Positions 1-10,320 of a DNA stretch of 64,000 nt are shown in pieces. Where the stretch lies: the NCBI RefSeq assembly GCF_020085105.1, contig NC_058043.1:19197667-19261666 (forward strand). The letters are read 5' to 3'. Both the position numbers and the translations under genes were made by a program. The first letter of the stretch is position 1; every line of letters starts with the position of its first letter. The notes below the pieces were generated by a model. That model searched no databases and was not told the DNA's origin. It saw nothing but the letters and a program-made list of their open reading frames with translations. The DNA is from Siniperca chuatsi. Taxonomy: Eukaryota; Chordata; Actinopteri; Centrarchiformes; Sinipercidae.

Positions 1-716
1 ACTTTACCGTAGGTGGCCTTCTTTAAAATACTGACCCACTGCATGCCCAAAACACCCTCAGCCTCTCAGTCACAGTTCAATTCGTCATCCAGTGAAACAC
101 CCAAAGCGAAGTGGTGGAATAGCTGGGATGATGAAATTAAATGTGGGTGGCTGGTAGATGAACACAGTCACACAAAATTTACAAACATGATACAGCTGGA
201 CTCCTGTGCGCTAGCATGTCGATTCCACGCTGCTGCCAGTTAAAGTGTAAATTCAGATCGGATGTCATAAATGTGCTTGCAAGTGTCGTTTCAGAGAGGT
301 AAGAGAGTATTAGGTGGGGGAGCAGGAGGCGAGGCCTGAGGTGAGACTGACGCATGGCGCAATGTCGAGTAAATGTCAGTCTAATTCTGATATGCTAAAA
401 GGCCTGTGAAGACGAAGTCAGCTCTACTCTGCCTTGTGCGTTACAACTCACCTGCAGAATATAGTGAATAAACGTGGGGTTAAGTACAGTCTATCAAAGC
501 TATATGAACAGTCTAATGACATTCAGTGTGTGAAGTGCTCTTGTGTAAATGAGATAGGAAAACCAAGTGTTTAATAGCAGTAAAAGCAGTAATGGCACCA
601 TCCCGTAAGGCTTGGCAGAGTCCCACCATGACACTTCTGAGGAAGAGATGTAAACTCATATACTAGTTTAATTTTAGACACACCTTCACTTTTATTTCAT
701 TTGCATAATGTGGAGA

Positions 717-718
<2 letters not shown>

Positions 719-747
<29 letters not shown>
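719..747. repeat. (CA)n microsatellite
   Basis: Pure CA dinucleotide run of about 29 bp directly visible in the sequence. Confidence 0.95.
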
Positions 748-748
<1 letters not shown>

Positions 749-845
749 AACACCTTCTGGCAACATGCCATGTGGGTTAGGTTAAGGGACAGTGGGGAAG
801 GACAGCAAACCGGAGCAGTAAGCACATTTCACCACGGGGATACAG

Positions 846-847
<2 letters not shown>

Positions 848-893
<46 letters not shown>

Positions 894-920
894 ATTCCTC
901 CCCCTCTCCCCCTCAGGGTC

Positions 921-964
<44 letters not shown>
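848..964. repeat. Compound (CA)n ... (CT)n microsatellite
   Basis: A CA run (848-891) is separated by a 30-bp C/T-rich spacer from a CT run (922-964). Both runs are uninterrupted. They produce long low-complexity open frames on both strands that are not genes. Confidence 0.95.
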
Positions 965-966
<2 letters not shown>

Positions 967-1597
967 GTACCTGCAATTAAATTTTTACAAGAATGTTCGC
1001 CATTGCATCCGACAGAGTAATGCAGGACTTTGCATTCTTCTCTTTCTCTGATCTAAATGTTGCTCATCAATGTTTACATACGTCTCCATTCCCCTTGACA
1101 TGTGGAGCTGTTTGGACTGACATAACAACTCATCCAACTAGCAGATTAAGCTACTGTTGGCCACAATGATGCAGTTACATATTTATGGTTCTCTGTTCAG
1201 ATAACTTTTTTGCCTAGGTTGGCTTTTGTCTCAGGCAATTAATAAGTAATAGGACACCTTATACATTGAGGCAGGGAATTTCTGTCCTTAGAGGGAGGTC
1301 AAACATGGCCAACTGCTAGACACTTGTTTTAGAAGATCATTGACTGGTTCAATATGACACGCCACTGTCTTCAAAATTACTGACATTCATTAAGAATATG
1401 AACCAACCATTTTTCTGTATGAGAATACAGATATATCAAGAAAAAGTGATATTTTCCTCATTTTTTTAATTTTAATTATTGTACACGTTTTGGGGGAAAA
1501 AGCAATGGATCTCAGATTTTTGGTTTTCATTATGCAACTTGTTGTCTGATCTCCCTCCCTTACTTGAACCTCTTTTCTTAAGACAAAAATCACTCAG

Positions 1598-1960
1598 TTT
1601 GTATTGGTATAAGAAATGTTCATATCCTTTACTTAAATAGGAATATGTCAATGTAAAAACACACCATTAAAAGTAGAAGTCCTCCATTCAAAATCTAGTA
1701 AGTAAAAGTACAGAAGTATTATCAGCAAAATGTACTTAAAGTACTTTAGCCTATCAGAGTATTACATAAGGTATTATTAGATTATTATTACTGATGTAAT
1801 CTGTAAACACCATTTTGATGTTGCAGCCAGTCAAGGTACATCAGAACCATTAAACACATAATTTGTCTCACTATCAATAAAGGCATTATCACACAAAATC
1901 AAAGCAAAATTGATCAAACAATAGCATTCAACCCAAATAAGAGTTTTGCTTGAAATGGTG
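1598..1960. repeat. Dispersed repeat family A, diverged copy
   Basis: The segment contains the family's recognisable phrases 'cctttactta', 'aaaagtagaagtcctccattc', 'gtacttaaagtac' and a 'gttgcagccagtcaaggt' block, in the same order as copies near 9.3, 16.1 and 43.2 kb. It is a non-coding, AT-rich, multi-copy fish element built of palindromic ACTTAAGT-like units. The name 'family A' is mine; a non-autonomous DNA transposon is the likeliest class. Confidence 0.6.
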
Positions 1961-2562
1961 CCAGTTGTGTTGTTTTTCTACACTGTTTTTGGCTACTTTT
2001 GCCAGCAGTGTGTGGCAGCAGTCCTGGAGAGCACTGTCTGTTTATGTTCTTCGTTTTTTCCACCTCAAGGATAAAAGCACCGACCACATCCCTCTTCCCT
2101 ATTAGCCCTTGCTCTTCAGTGCCGCCTTTGAAGATTTAAGAAGTCAGATTTCCTTGATTAATCCTTTTTCATGTCCTTTCACGGTAAATAATTCCAGAGT
2201 TTAAAACGATCTAGCTGGATAGAGAGGACGGCATGCAGATTTCTGATAGAGCTCAGTCCCCAGGTACCTTCATTAGCCTGATTATTCTGATCCAAACACA
2301 CTCAACCAACCAGTTCACATGTAAATAGGTTAATTGTATTCCCACTCACTCACTCTGCCAGCACGCTGTGTTTAAAAAATGAGATCTCACCAAATGTTTC
2401 CTGTTTTATTCAGTCTCTACCTTGTGCAACATTACCGTCAAATAGGTTTTTCCAGCAGATTGTGTTTAACAGATGACTGGATTCCAACCTCTCATCAAGT
2501 GCAGAAAAGCCGAGTATTTCCAGAAGGCCTGTCAGACTTCAGTTACAGCAGGTTGTCTGATG

Positions 2563-2644
2563 GCGACACCTAGTGGCCAAATGCTCATCTCTCATCCAAC
2601 CGATGATTTTATTTCAGCATATAACTTTCACCACTTGGTGGCAG
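2563..2644. promoter_or_regulatory. Divergent pair of CTCF-like core motifs
   Basis: Positions 2563-2576 read, on the minus strand, CCACTAGGTGTCGC. Positions 2631-2644 read, on the plus strand, CCACTTGGTGGCAG. Each differs from the CTCF core consensus CCASYAGRKGGC at one position. They point away from each other 54 bp apart, about 3 kb beyond the neurod4 stop codon. Function is inferred from motif similarity only. Confidence 0.35.
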
Positions 2645-3625
2645 CACAATTCTACTCTCATCATTTATAGATTCAGTACTGACAAATGCATCCCATGATA
2701 GACATAGCACTCCTCATGGGAATATACAGTGCAGGATGCTACTTTTTCCTGAACTTCATTTGAATAAAGACACTTTCATTGGTGCCTGAGTGTTTCAACA
2801 CCATCAGACACTTTGTTGTTGACTAAGTGCACTTAGCTGCATGCTGTCGTGCAGCAGAGGAGATGTTAGCTGCTGCCCCAACTGCCCCTCTCCCCTCAGG
2901 ATTAGTGAGTTAATGCAACCATTCAGACACTGAGCGCCGATCAGCTGCTTAATACTATTTTATCCTAAGTAACATAACCATGCACGCACGATTTGTGCAC
3001 TTCCACAGACACCTATTAAATCCAACACATACACTTTATTATATATTATATAGTTGGCTTGCAGATATCAGGCAGGAGGAAGCTGCTCTCTATACTATAA
3101 TTTAATACTGACAAAAATATGAAAGAAAAACTTGGTTAAGTTTTATTTTTCCAGTTCATAATTTCTTAATCATTTCCTAACACTTTCCTAGACATTTAAC
3201 TAAAAATCGTAGGTAAAACATGGATTTGAACATTTGAAAAAAATTAAAAGAACTGCTCCATTTAAATCCAAGTAAAGATTCATTCATTATTATCTTAACT
3301 TTCTTATTACTTAACTTTATTCTCCATATATCTTGAATTCTATGCATGACTGTAGATACATTTCACATTTTTGTAAGACCTTCGTTTGTCTTGAGTACAA
3401 AAGTGCCCTTTTCAAATGGAAAATCTTTTGTGCCCCTAAGACTTTGATCTATCAACTGTCTATCATCTATCACGTGGATAAATAAGGAATATCCCACATA
3501 TCCAGTGTCAGATGTCCTGTCTGAGTATAGTCTGTGCCTTCAAAGAGCAGAGAGATGCCCTGTTTTTGTTATTCATCCTTCAAAGTTAGTCCCTGGTTCC
3601 CCTGGTTAGCAGTGCAAATGCACTA

Positions 3626-3628
<3 letters not shown>

Positions 3629-3657
<29 letters not shown>
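3629..3657. repeat. (CA)n microsatellite
   Basis: Pure CA run of about 29 bp. Confidence 0.9.
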
Positions 3658-3660
<3 letters not shown>

Positions 3661-4165
3661 GCTTATACTAATCCTTGCGAAAACAAAGTGATATATTTCT
3701 CCCAGCGCAGGTCAAGCGAGGGATGTTCATCAGCATGTTTATCAGGATTACGAGCATTTCATCCATATTATGACCTCTAACATCATGCTTACCAAACACT
3801 CACTGTTCTAAATGGAATGATGCGGTCAACATTGTGCAGAAATACACAGGAAGATAAGTTGACCAGCAAAAAGATGATGCAACTGACTCTTTCAGACCAT
3901 TCCCACCAGTGAGCCATGACCCAGTGTGACCTTGTGACCCCCTCTAACTGACCTCACAGTGGGTGGCCTTCACACTGACCAGCCTGGACCATGAATCAAC
4001 AGAAGTGGCTGCTCTTAGATCTTTGTTATTTGTCGTCATTGTCTTCTTACTTTGACAGTACATTTTCCGGACAATATTTTTCTACTCAGTCAGTTGCTCT
4101 ATTTATTATAAATTTCTCTTAGGTATTTTGAGTGTGTGTGTGTTCCTGAATGTCTGTGTATGTAT

Positions 4166-4460
4166 ATCAGAATTAGAATCAGAAATACTTTATTGATCCC
4201 CGAGGGGAAACTCTTTTGTTACAGCTGCTCACTATCACGTCAGTGCACACAGGAATAGAAGTTCTAAGCAAATCAAAATATAATACACTATAATACAGCT
4301 AAGATCAATTAAAAAGTGGATATAAGTATAAAAGCTAAAATAAGTCTAAGTACATATGAAAGGTCAAAGGTATAAATGTGCAGACATGTTTGAGTGTTAA
4401 GTTGTGGTCTGAGTGAATGTCAGAACGGGATTATGTCGTCCGATTGTCAGTGAAGAAGAA
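4166..4460 (-). mobile_element. 3' tail of a non-LTR retrotransposon (LINE)
   Basis: On the minus strand the segment ends with a block reading 'gggatcaataaag' followed by degenerate TTCTGATTC-like units. This is the layout of the 3' tails of fish CR1/L2/Rex-type LINEs. The LINE remnant at 23-24.5 kb ends the same way ('ccaataaagctgatactgat'). No coding sequence is left in this copy, so it is a 5'-truncated insertion. The clade is uncertain. Confidence 0.6.
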
Positions 4461-4664
4461 AGTCTTCATGGCCGGGCAGCCATGTTAATCATAAATCTTT
4501 ATCTTAAAATCCTGCCTCACACTTCCGCCCCTTTTATTAAATGACAGCCAAAGGATTAGTGCAGCTAAACCACCGAGATCTGGGGAGAAAAATGAGAAAC
4601 AAAGTAGCGAATGAACAGGATCCCTCGCTGCTCATGGCAATGCTGAATGCTGTCATATGTCCTA

Positions 4665-4695
4665 TTTATCTATCTATTTGTCTGTCTGTCTGTCA
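4665..4695. repeat. (TCTA)n/(TCTG)n tetranucleotide repeat
   Basis: Short run of tandem TCTA units followed by TCTG units. Confidence 0.8.
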
Positions 4696-4746
4696 CTTTA
4701 ACAAAAAGTAAACACAGAATCCATGGACTGATTGAATTTTTAATAT

Positions 4747-5556
4747 TTTATTAACATCAAATTTTCCAAGAGAAACAAATATGACAAAGACTAAAAAATT
4801 ACATGGTATCCAATGCAAAATTTGTTGGAAATTAGATATTCATTTTCACAATGTTAACCTGAGAATGGCATTTTTGTTTCTTCAGCTCGATCTCTCACTC
4901 CATCACTCCCCATTTATTTTCTTCCAGTTTTAAAATAAAAACATCTACACTGTGCTGGGAAATCTACCTCTGAATATGTTTAGAGTGCAAAACATGAAAT
5001 ACTGTAATAAACAATGAAGAAAAGTGGGCAGAAAAGAAATATAAGAGATAAACTATCAGTCTAAGTAGCAAACAAAGAGAGGCCTTGACCACAAATATAT
5101 ACAAAAGGAAAACCACACACCTGCACATCAGTTCATATACACGATATTAAATTAGAGAATAAATAAAAATACTTTTAATTTATGTAAAATATCTGATGTT
5201 ACCAAAGCTAAATTAGAAGTGCTTATATTACAGTAACAGGACATCTGGTCAAAATGGCCAAAGCAACATTTCCCTCAAGCTCCTTAAATCATTTGGTAAT
5301 CAGTTTTTTAAGAAAATGTATTGGTTTAAGTCAAGTATTTTCTAATTTTAACAATGTTCAGCAGTGCTAGTCTAAGTGCACCACACATGTAAACAAACCA
5401 TTTTTATTCTACAGTTCCTCTACTAGCAGACTCATCCTTTAGTCTTAAGGTCCACGAGACATCAGTGTCAGGCAGAGTTCATGAAGGATTAAGGAGCGAA
5501 GATGGTCAGTCAGGTTGTATTGATGGCTGAAGCAGAATCGACCCTCCTGATCCTTC
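4747..5556 (-). other. neurod4: Inferred neurod4 3' UTR
   Basis: AT-rich, repeat-free sequence directly after the neurod4 stop codon. On the minus strand, AATAAA signals occur at 5403-5408 and near 4747-4752, so the transcript could end near 5.39 kb or 4.73 kb. No other gene competes for this stretch. The boundary is an inference. Confidence 0.45.
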
Positions 5557-6353
5557 TTAGTCTCTGTAGACGGAGGTTATCTGTCGGTGGATGTGCGGTG
5601 GATGGTAGGAGTTATATGGCCCCTCTAAGTGGACGTCATAGACGGTCTGAGTCTGATACAGGCCCTGGTCCACAGGGGAGGGGGAGTGGTGGTGTGGGGG
5701 TAGGTAGTGGGGTGAAGGCTCCTGTTTGGGCACCAGGTTGCTGCTGATGCTCAGAGGTGGTGTAGGGGGGCCGTCATACGGAGGGGTCCCCACTCCGCCA
5801 GCGCTATACTCAATAGGTGAGTGATTCTCGTACACCCCTCCTTTCATCGCCCTCAGGTGAAGCAGGTGAGCAGAGTCAAAAGTGCCATACGGCGGACTTG
5901 GCAGGCCTGGAGAGGAGTAGCTCACCACGCCACCGAGAGGAGTAGGTGCTGCCCGAACTCTGTGTCTGTCCTCAGGCCTCATCGCACCTCCAGGAGAAGA
6001 TCCAAGCTGCAAGCAGCCCGCCACCAGGTTGGTGGTGGGCTGTGAGAGGCCCTTACACAGCGTCTCCATGAAAGCCCTGCTCTCTGTGGAAAGGCCCCCC
6101 TCCAGGGCCTCGGACAGAGCGCAGATGTAGTTGCGGGCCAGCCGTAACGTTTCGATCTTGGACAGTTTCTGTGTTTTGGAGTGACAGGGCATAATGCTGC
6201 GCAGGTTCTCCAGTGCATCATTTAGACCGTGCATACGTGAGCGCTCCCTGGCGTTAGCCTTTACACGCCTCGCACGGAATCGCTCCTGCCGGGCCTTGGT
6301 CATCCGCTTTTTCTTGGGCCCTCGTCGTTTGGACTCGTTTTCGTCCTCCTGCC

Positions 6354-6385
<32 letters not shown>

Positions 6386-6558
6386 TCCACATCTTCACTC
6401 CCCATCTCCCTGTCCTGTTGGCTCACTCCACCTGCTCTATAGCGGTGTGATGAGACTAACGCATCTCCATCAGGTGAGCTCATGTCTCCGTCCATCCACT
6501 GCAGAGGGCTGACAACTTCCTCTCCCTCGCCTTGTCTCACATACGGCTTAATCATCAT
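5557..6558 (-). CDS. neurod4: NeuroD4 (Ath3/Math3-type) proneural bHLH transcription factor
   Basis: Single-exon coding region of 333 aa. It has an acidic stretch at about residues 53-75 with eight consecutive Glu, a basic signal (KRRGPKKKR, about 77-85) and a NeuroD-type bHLH domain at about 97-149 (basic region [16 protein letters not shown], helix 2 [15 protein letters not shown]). The family motif LCKGLSQPT follows. The C-terminal part keeps the [10 protein letters not shown] and TPPLSIS blocks seen in NEUROD4. The family binds E-boxes as heterodimers with E proteins and drives neuronal and retinal (amacrine-type) differentiation in the nucleus. A 3' splice site (ttctag) ends 6 bp before the ATG, matching the NeuroD layout of a non-coding exon followed by one coding exon. 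A second in-frame ATG directly follows the first. Linkage to tsfm, myl6 and smarcc2 favours neurod4 over other NeuroD genes. Confidence 0.95.
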
Positions 6559-6928
6559 AGTACTCTAGAAACAAGAAAAAATCTTTGTCAAACACACGTG
6601 CTGTGGTGCTGACAGGTTTACAGTCCTAATACTGTAGTAACTGTCTCACATTTCAGAAAAACTATGGACATGATGTGCATTCAGTGCTTTTATCAATAGA
6701 GAAAATCCTTTAAATTCCTATTCTGTCTTTACTGTCTTGTATATTCTGTGCATTTTGTTATTGCTGGGGACATTATGAATAATATCATATACCTCACTAG
6801 AGGTCAACTTGGTTTCACAGTGTTGGGGGACCTCCATAGCCCAGTCTTGGTGAGGGGCAAATTCTTTATTGCATTATTATACACTAAATGAATCAGTATG
6901 CTTACAACCACTGCAGAATAATGGCAGT

Positions 6929-7325
6929 GGTGAAAAGTAACTATTTACAATTCAAATACTCAAGTATTTGTACTTAACTTTAGTATTTCTATTTTATGCT
7001 ACTCCACTACTTATCAAAGGAAAATATTGTGCTTTTTACTCCCCTACTAGTTACTTTGCATATTTATATTTTACATACAAAATGATGAGTTTATAAAAAA
7101 TGATGTATGTGTTATAAAGTACTTTAAACTATGAACACCAACTCAACCAGCTACAACAAGATAATGATATTATAATGTAACACTCAGTAAAAAGGGGGTA
7201 TTCTGCATAATGAGTACTTTTACTTTTGATACTTTAGGTTGTTTCTAAAACTTGAATGCAGGACTTGTTACATGGTGGTATTGCTACTTTTACTTAAATA
7301 AAGCATCTGAGTACTTCACACCGGA
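6929..7325. repeat. Dispersed repeat family A copy
   Basis: Begins 'cagtggtgaaaagtaac' and ends 'gcatctgagtacttcacacc', with a central 'atgctactccactact' block. The same beginning, centre and end occur at 15.43-15.99 and 55.67-56.10 kb. The ends are roughly complementary, as expected of a foldback non-autonomous element. It lies in neurod4 intron 1. Confidence 0.7.
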
Positions 7326-7937
7326 TAGCATTTGTTTAGACTCAAAAAGACTCTTGGCTCACCAGAACTTACAGTCGTCTATGACTGCTCTACACATAAT
7401 GGGTATTTTATAGTTAATAGATTTCAGTATTTTGAGACTGAATGTGTTTAAATTGATGATTACATGATTACACAAAGGATTCATATTTCTCCAGTTAATT
7501 CCTCACAGTGTGAAGAAGACAGCACTTAGGCCTTCATGTACGCAATTAAAATTGACAGAAAATATGATGTATAATTTGATTTAGTAATTAACATTTAATA
7601 TCAAAGTAATAAGAAAAATTTGAGTCCTTTTTGGTATCTGTTCACATTTTTCTGAGGAGGTTAAGGGGTTCATGTCCTTGGTATTTCTAAAATCCCCTGT
7701 AAAGGATGTAACCTGGAGCCAGTGAGTGTAAGTTTTCTTTCACCAATAATATAATAATGATAATAATTAGTATTTTGTAAATTGTGACTGCCAGCAGTCC
7801 TCAAACGGGTTCAGCACCGGACAGTTCCCTCCTGTCGCGCGCTCCTCAGCCACAGGTGTTGTGCCTGAATGACCGAAACAATAACACGCGGGGAAGATAG
7901 CTTTACCTAGACGATACCTCTGTGGTAAGTGATGACT

Positions 7938-7959
7938 ATTTGCATTTTCATATATGCAT
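7938..7959. promoter_or_regulatory. Two POU/octamer-like sites in neurod4 intron 1
   Basis: ATTTGCAT (7938-7945) and ATATGCAT (7952-7959) lie 14 bp apart in a stretch (about 7790-8260) that is richer in CpG than the AT-rich intron around it and free of recognised repeats. Octamer sites are bound by POU factors, which often co-operate with proneural bHLH genes. A regulatory role is inference. Confidence 0.3.
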
Positions 7960-8525
7960 TATCTATTTTTATGCCTTCTCTCCCCCCTCTCTTCCCTTAC
8001 TCTGGGTAATCCCGGTCAGTTTGTGAACTGGTAATGCCCCGACGAGATAAAGTCAGCGACAGGACTTCAATCTGGGGCATCGCAGGATTTGCTCCGTGGA
8101 TGAAGCGGCGACCAAGGGATTAAAAGAAAGATCGACATCCCCAGATCAGTGACAGACGACTCAGATTGAATTGAAATCAGACATTTCCAAACGCAGAAAT
8201 AATAATGCCTCGCCACAAATCGCGTGCTTGGGCAGCTATTTGCTAAATGTCGACTGAAGCGTATAAAAATAAGCCTTTTATACAGATTTTCCCATTAGAT
8301 ATATTCATTGCCTGTTGACTTTAGCTGTTTTAGTCGGAGACCAAAGTAATGTGCCAAACGCAGCTTCACCACGTTTGTCAAAAACTGAAAAAATATATAG
8401 CGATTGATCTAATTTAAACAAAATATGAGCTGTTTGCCTGATTAGCACATATACACACACAAATCGGCCCTATATAGTCCTCCAGGCTACATAAATTACT
8501 TTAAAAAAACCTTTTTGAAACATAC

Positions 8526-8706
8526 CCGTGCTGGTGTGTCCCGGGACCTGCTCAGAAAGTTTGACAGATGATGTTTATTTTCTCCGCCGATCACAGTTTT
8601 GCTCTCTCTGTCCACTGTCCAACAGTCTCCCTGTGCAGAGCTGTCCCACAGAGTGTCAGCTTGGGTCACTCTGCGGGGGCTCTGGGTTTTAACCTCCACT
8701 TTTAAA
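8526..8706 (-). promoter_or_regulatory. neurod4: Inferred neurod4 non-coding exon 1 and core promoter
   Basis: On the minus strand a good splice donor (CACGG followed by gtatgt) sits at 8525/8526, and a TATA-like TTTAAAAG lies at 8699-8706. A transcription start about 30 bp downstream of that box would be near 8670 and would give a first exon of about 145 nt. Spliced to the acceptor at 6565, it would place the start ATG 6 nt into exon 2, as in other NeuroD genes. The exon is inferred from signals, not from homology. Confidence 0.5.
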
Positions 8707-8815
8707 GCTCCTCCTCCTCTTCCTCCTCCTCCTCCCCCCATCCAATTCCTGTCTACGAGCTTGAGCTCGCGCGTGGCCGGCCCGTGGCTTGAGCCCCCTG
8801 CTGCTCCACTCGCCG

Positions 8816-8818
<3 letters not shown>

Positions 8819-8859
<41 letters not shown>
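8819..8859. repeat. (TG)n microsatellite upstream of the neurod4 promoter
   Basis: About 20 TG units, roughly 115 bp upstream of the inferred TATA-like box. Length change here would alter promoter spacing. Confidence 0.95.
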
Positions 8860-8860
<1 letters not shown>

Positions 8861-9274
8861 AGGGTCTGGGAGATGTGCATAAGCTCACTGAAATACTCCA
8901 GACAAACAGGAGAGGCCAGGCCTTTGTTGCTTCGCGAGGGCGGCCGCCAAATCCGCAGCACGTTTGCATTGAACGGAGGAGAGACGCGCTCAGTCGGCTG
9001 AGCCTAACTGTATGTGACAGCTTGAAGTTGCATGTGAGCAGGTGTTTGCTCCATCCCCTCTTTCCAGCCATCCATCCCTCCGCACTGCTGTTGAACAAGT
9101 TCATTTCACCCAAGAGGCAGCTCTGACCAGACGGGGTAAGTTTGGTCGCATGAGGTGTGCAGTTACAGCATCAGTATCATCTTTGGGACTCATTTCATGG
9201 CCTCCTCATTCTGCAGTATGTAGGTCCATGCCCTCTGGATTTACAGCAGCTTAAATCACCATAACCCATATCAA

Positions 9275-9815
9275 ATCCTTTAGTTAAGTAAAATGTATGT
9301 AAAATATATACCATTACAAGTGCAAGTTCTGCATTCAAAATTTTACCAAAGTAAAAACACTATCAGCAAAATAAAATATCAAAACTCATTATGCTAATGA
9401 CCGATTTCATACTGTTATATTATTAAGGATTGATATTATTGATGCATTAACATGTAAGCAGCATTTTAAAGTTGCAGCAGGTCGAGGTGGAGCTCATTTT
9501 TGCAGCTGTATATATTGTTGCATCATATTTCATAAATACTGATCTTTAAGATGTGTATGTCAAATCTAAATCTGCAAAGTAACCATACACATAGAAAAAT
9601 AAAGGTGCTAGCTGGAACCAAAAATGGTTCTTCAGAGTGATGTCACAGAAGAACCATTTTTGGTTCCACAAAGAACCTTTTAGAATTGCTTTTTTTCTAT
9701 AGCTGTCAAATATAGTGGAGTAAAAAATAGCCTACAATATGTCCCTCTGAAATGTAGTGGAGCAGAAGTATAAAGTAGCATAAAATGTAAATACTTGAGT
9801 TAAAAGCGTACTCCA
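9275..9815. repeat. Dispersed repeat family A copy with a nested hairpin insertion
   Basis: Family A phrases run from 'atcctttagttaagtaaaat' at the left to 'cataaaatgtaaatacttgag' at the right. They are interrupted at about 9600-9710 by an unrelated hairpin element (listed separately). Other copies lack that interruption, so the hairpin inserted into an existing repeat. Confidence 0.6.
9614..9667. mobile_element. Perfect 19-bp inverted repeat (MITE-like hairpin)
   Basis: The arm at 9614-9632 (GGAACCAAAAATGGTTCTT) is exactly complementary to the arm at 9649-9667, with a 16-nt loop. Flanking 'aaaggt' and 'aaccttt' extend the symmetry. Short GGTTCTT-rich foldbacks like this are common small DNA transposon derivatives in fish. 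Confidence 0.7.
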
Positions 9816-9829
9816 CTGATTCAGCATTG

Positions 9830-10320
9830 CACTCCTATAACATCGTCAGACTCATAATGAACAGGTTTTTTATTATTATCAAAATCGATGCACTTTGCAC
9901 TTACATTACCCACAATGCAACTCGACCGCCGACAGTTTGGTCGGAGATTCGGGTGTGTTATGCTAGTAGCAGCTAACTTAGCCTTGAGTCGCTAGCCTGC
10001 AGCAGAGATGAGGAGCGGGCTACAGAGGTCTGGTAAGCTCACTTCTTTCCGCACCCTTAGATTTTTGTGATTTTCAGATTTGTAGTCTTCAGCCCCAACC
10101 GACACTGACTCAAGTGACATCACTTGAGGACATTTATCAGACAGCTCCCTCTGGAGACACAAAAGACAACTTTTTCTCACATAAACAATAGTACTCCCCA
10201 ACACCTGCAAACAGACTTTTGATGTATAAAATTGGTGAAGCTCCCCTTGAAGTACAAGTGCCTCAACATTGCAGTAGGCCAATAGCTGTATCATCATAAA
10301 AGTTTCCTTTGCTGGATGTA
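9830..10320. repeat. CpG-bearing segment, probable dispersed fish repeat, promoter-like
   Basis: The segment contains 'ttacccacaatgcaactcga', several CpGs, and at 10008 an ATG open for nine codons up to a consensus donor (gtaagc). That resembles a first exon on the plus strand. Joining to an acceptor near 11100 gives only a 17-codon frame, so no protein gene is supported. The wording resembles a multi-copy teleost element I recall, but I cannot confirm copy number here. Confidence 0.4.

Larger units (their letters stand above)
1..4154. other. Spacer downstream of neurod4, no gene recognised
   Basis: I see no exon-like open frame with convincing splice sites here. The block holds microsatellites, one diverged copy of the dispersed 'family A' repeat, and a pair of CTCF-like motifs, each listed separately. 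The short open frame at 13-243 has no recognisable motif and low-complexity Ser/Lys content; it may be 3' UTR of a gene beyond the left edge or chance. The rest is AT-rich spacer. Confidence 0.6.

Noticed and set aside
13-243. 76-codon open frame at the left edge
   Set aside because: The reading begins at a non-ATG codon, has no motif and no splice context, and may be 3' UTR of an unseen gene; not called.
701-1051. Open frames of about 116 codons rich in HT and SL repeats
   Set aside because: Produced by CA and CT microsatellites, with no support as protein.
8496-9113. Long minus-strand open frame (205 codons) and overlapping plus-strand frames
   Set aside because: They run through the TG microsatellite and the inferred neurod4 non-coding exon; the translation is low-complexity and has no family motif.
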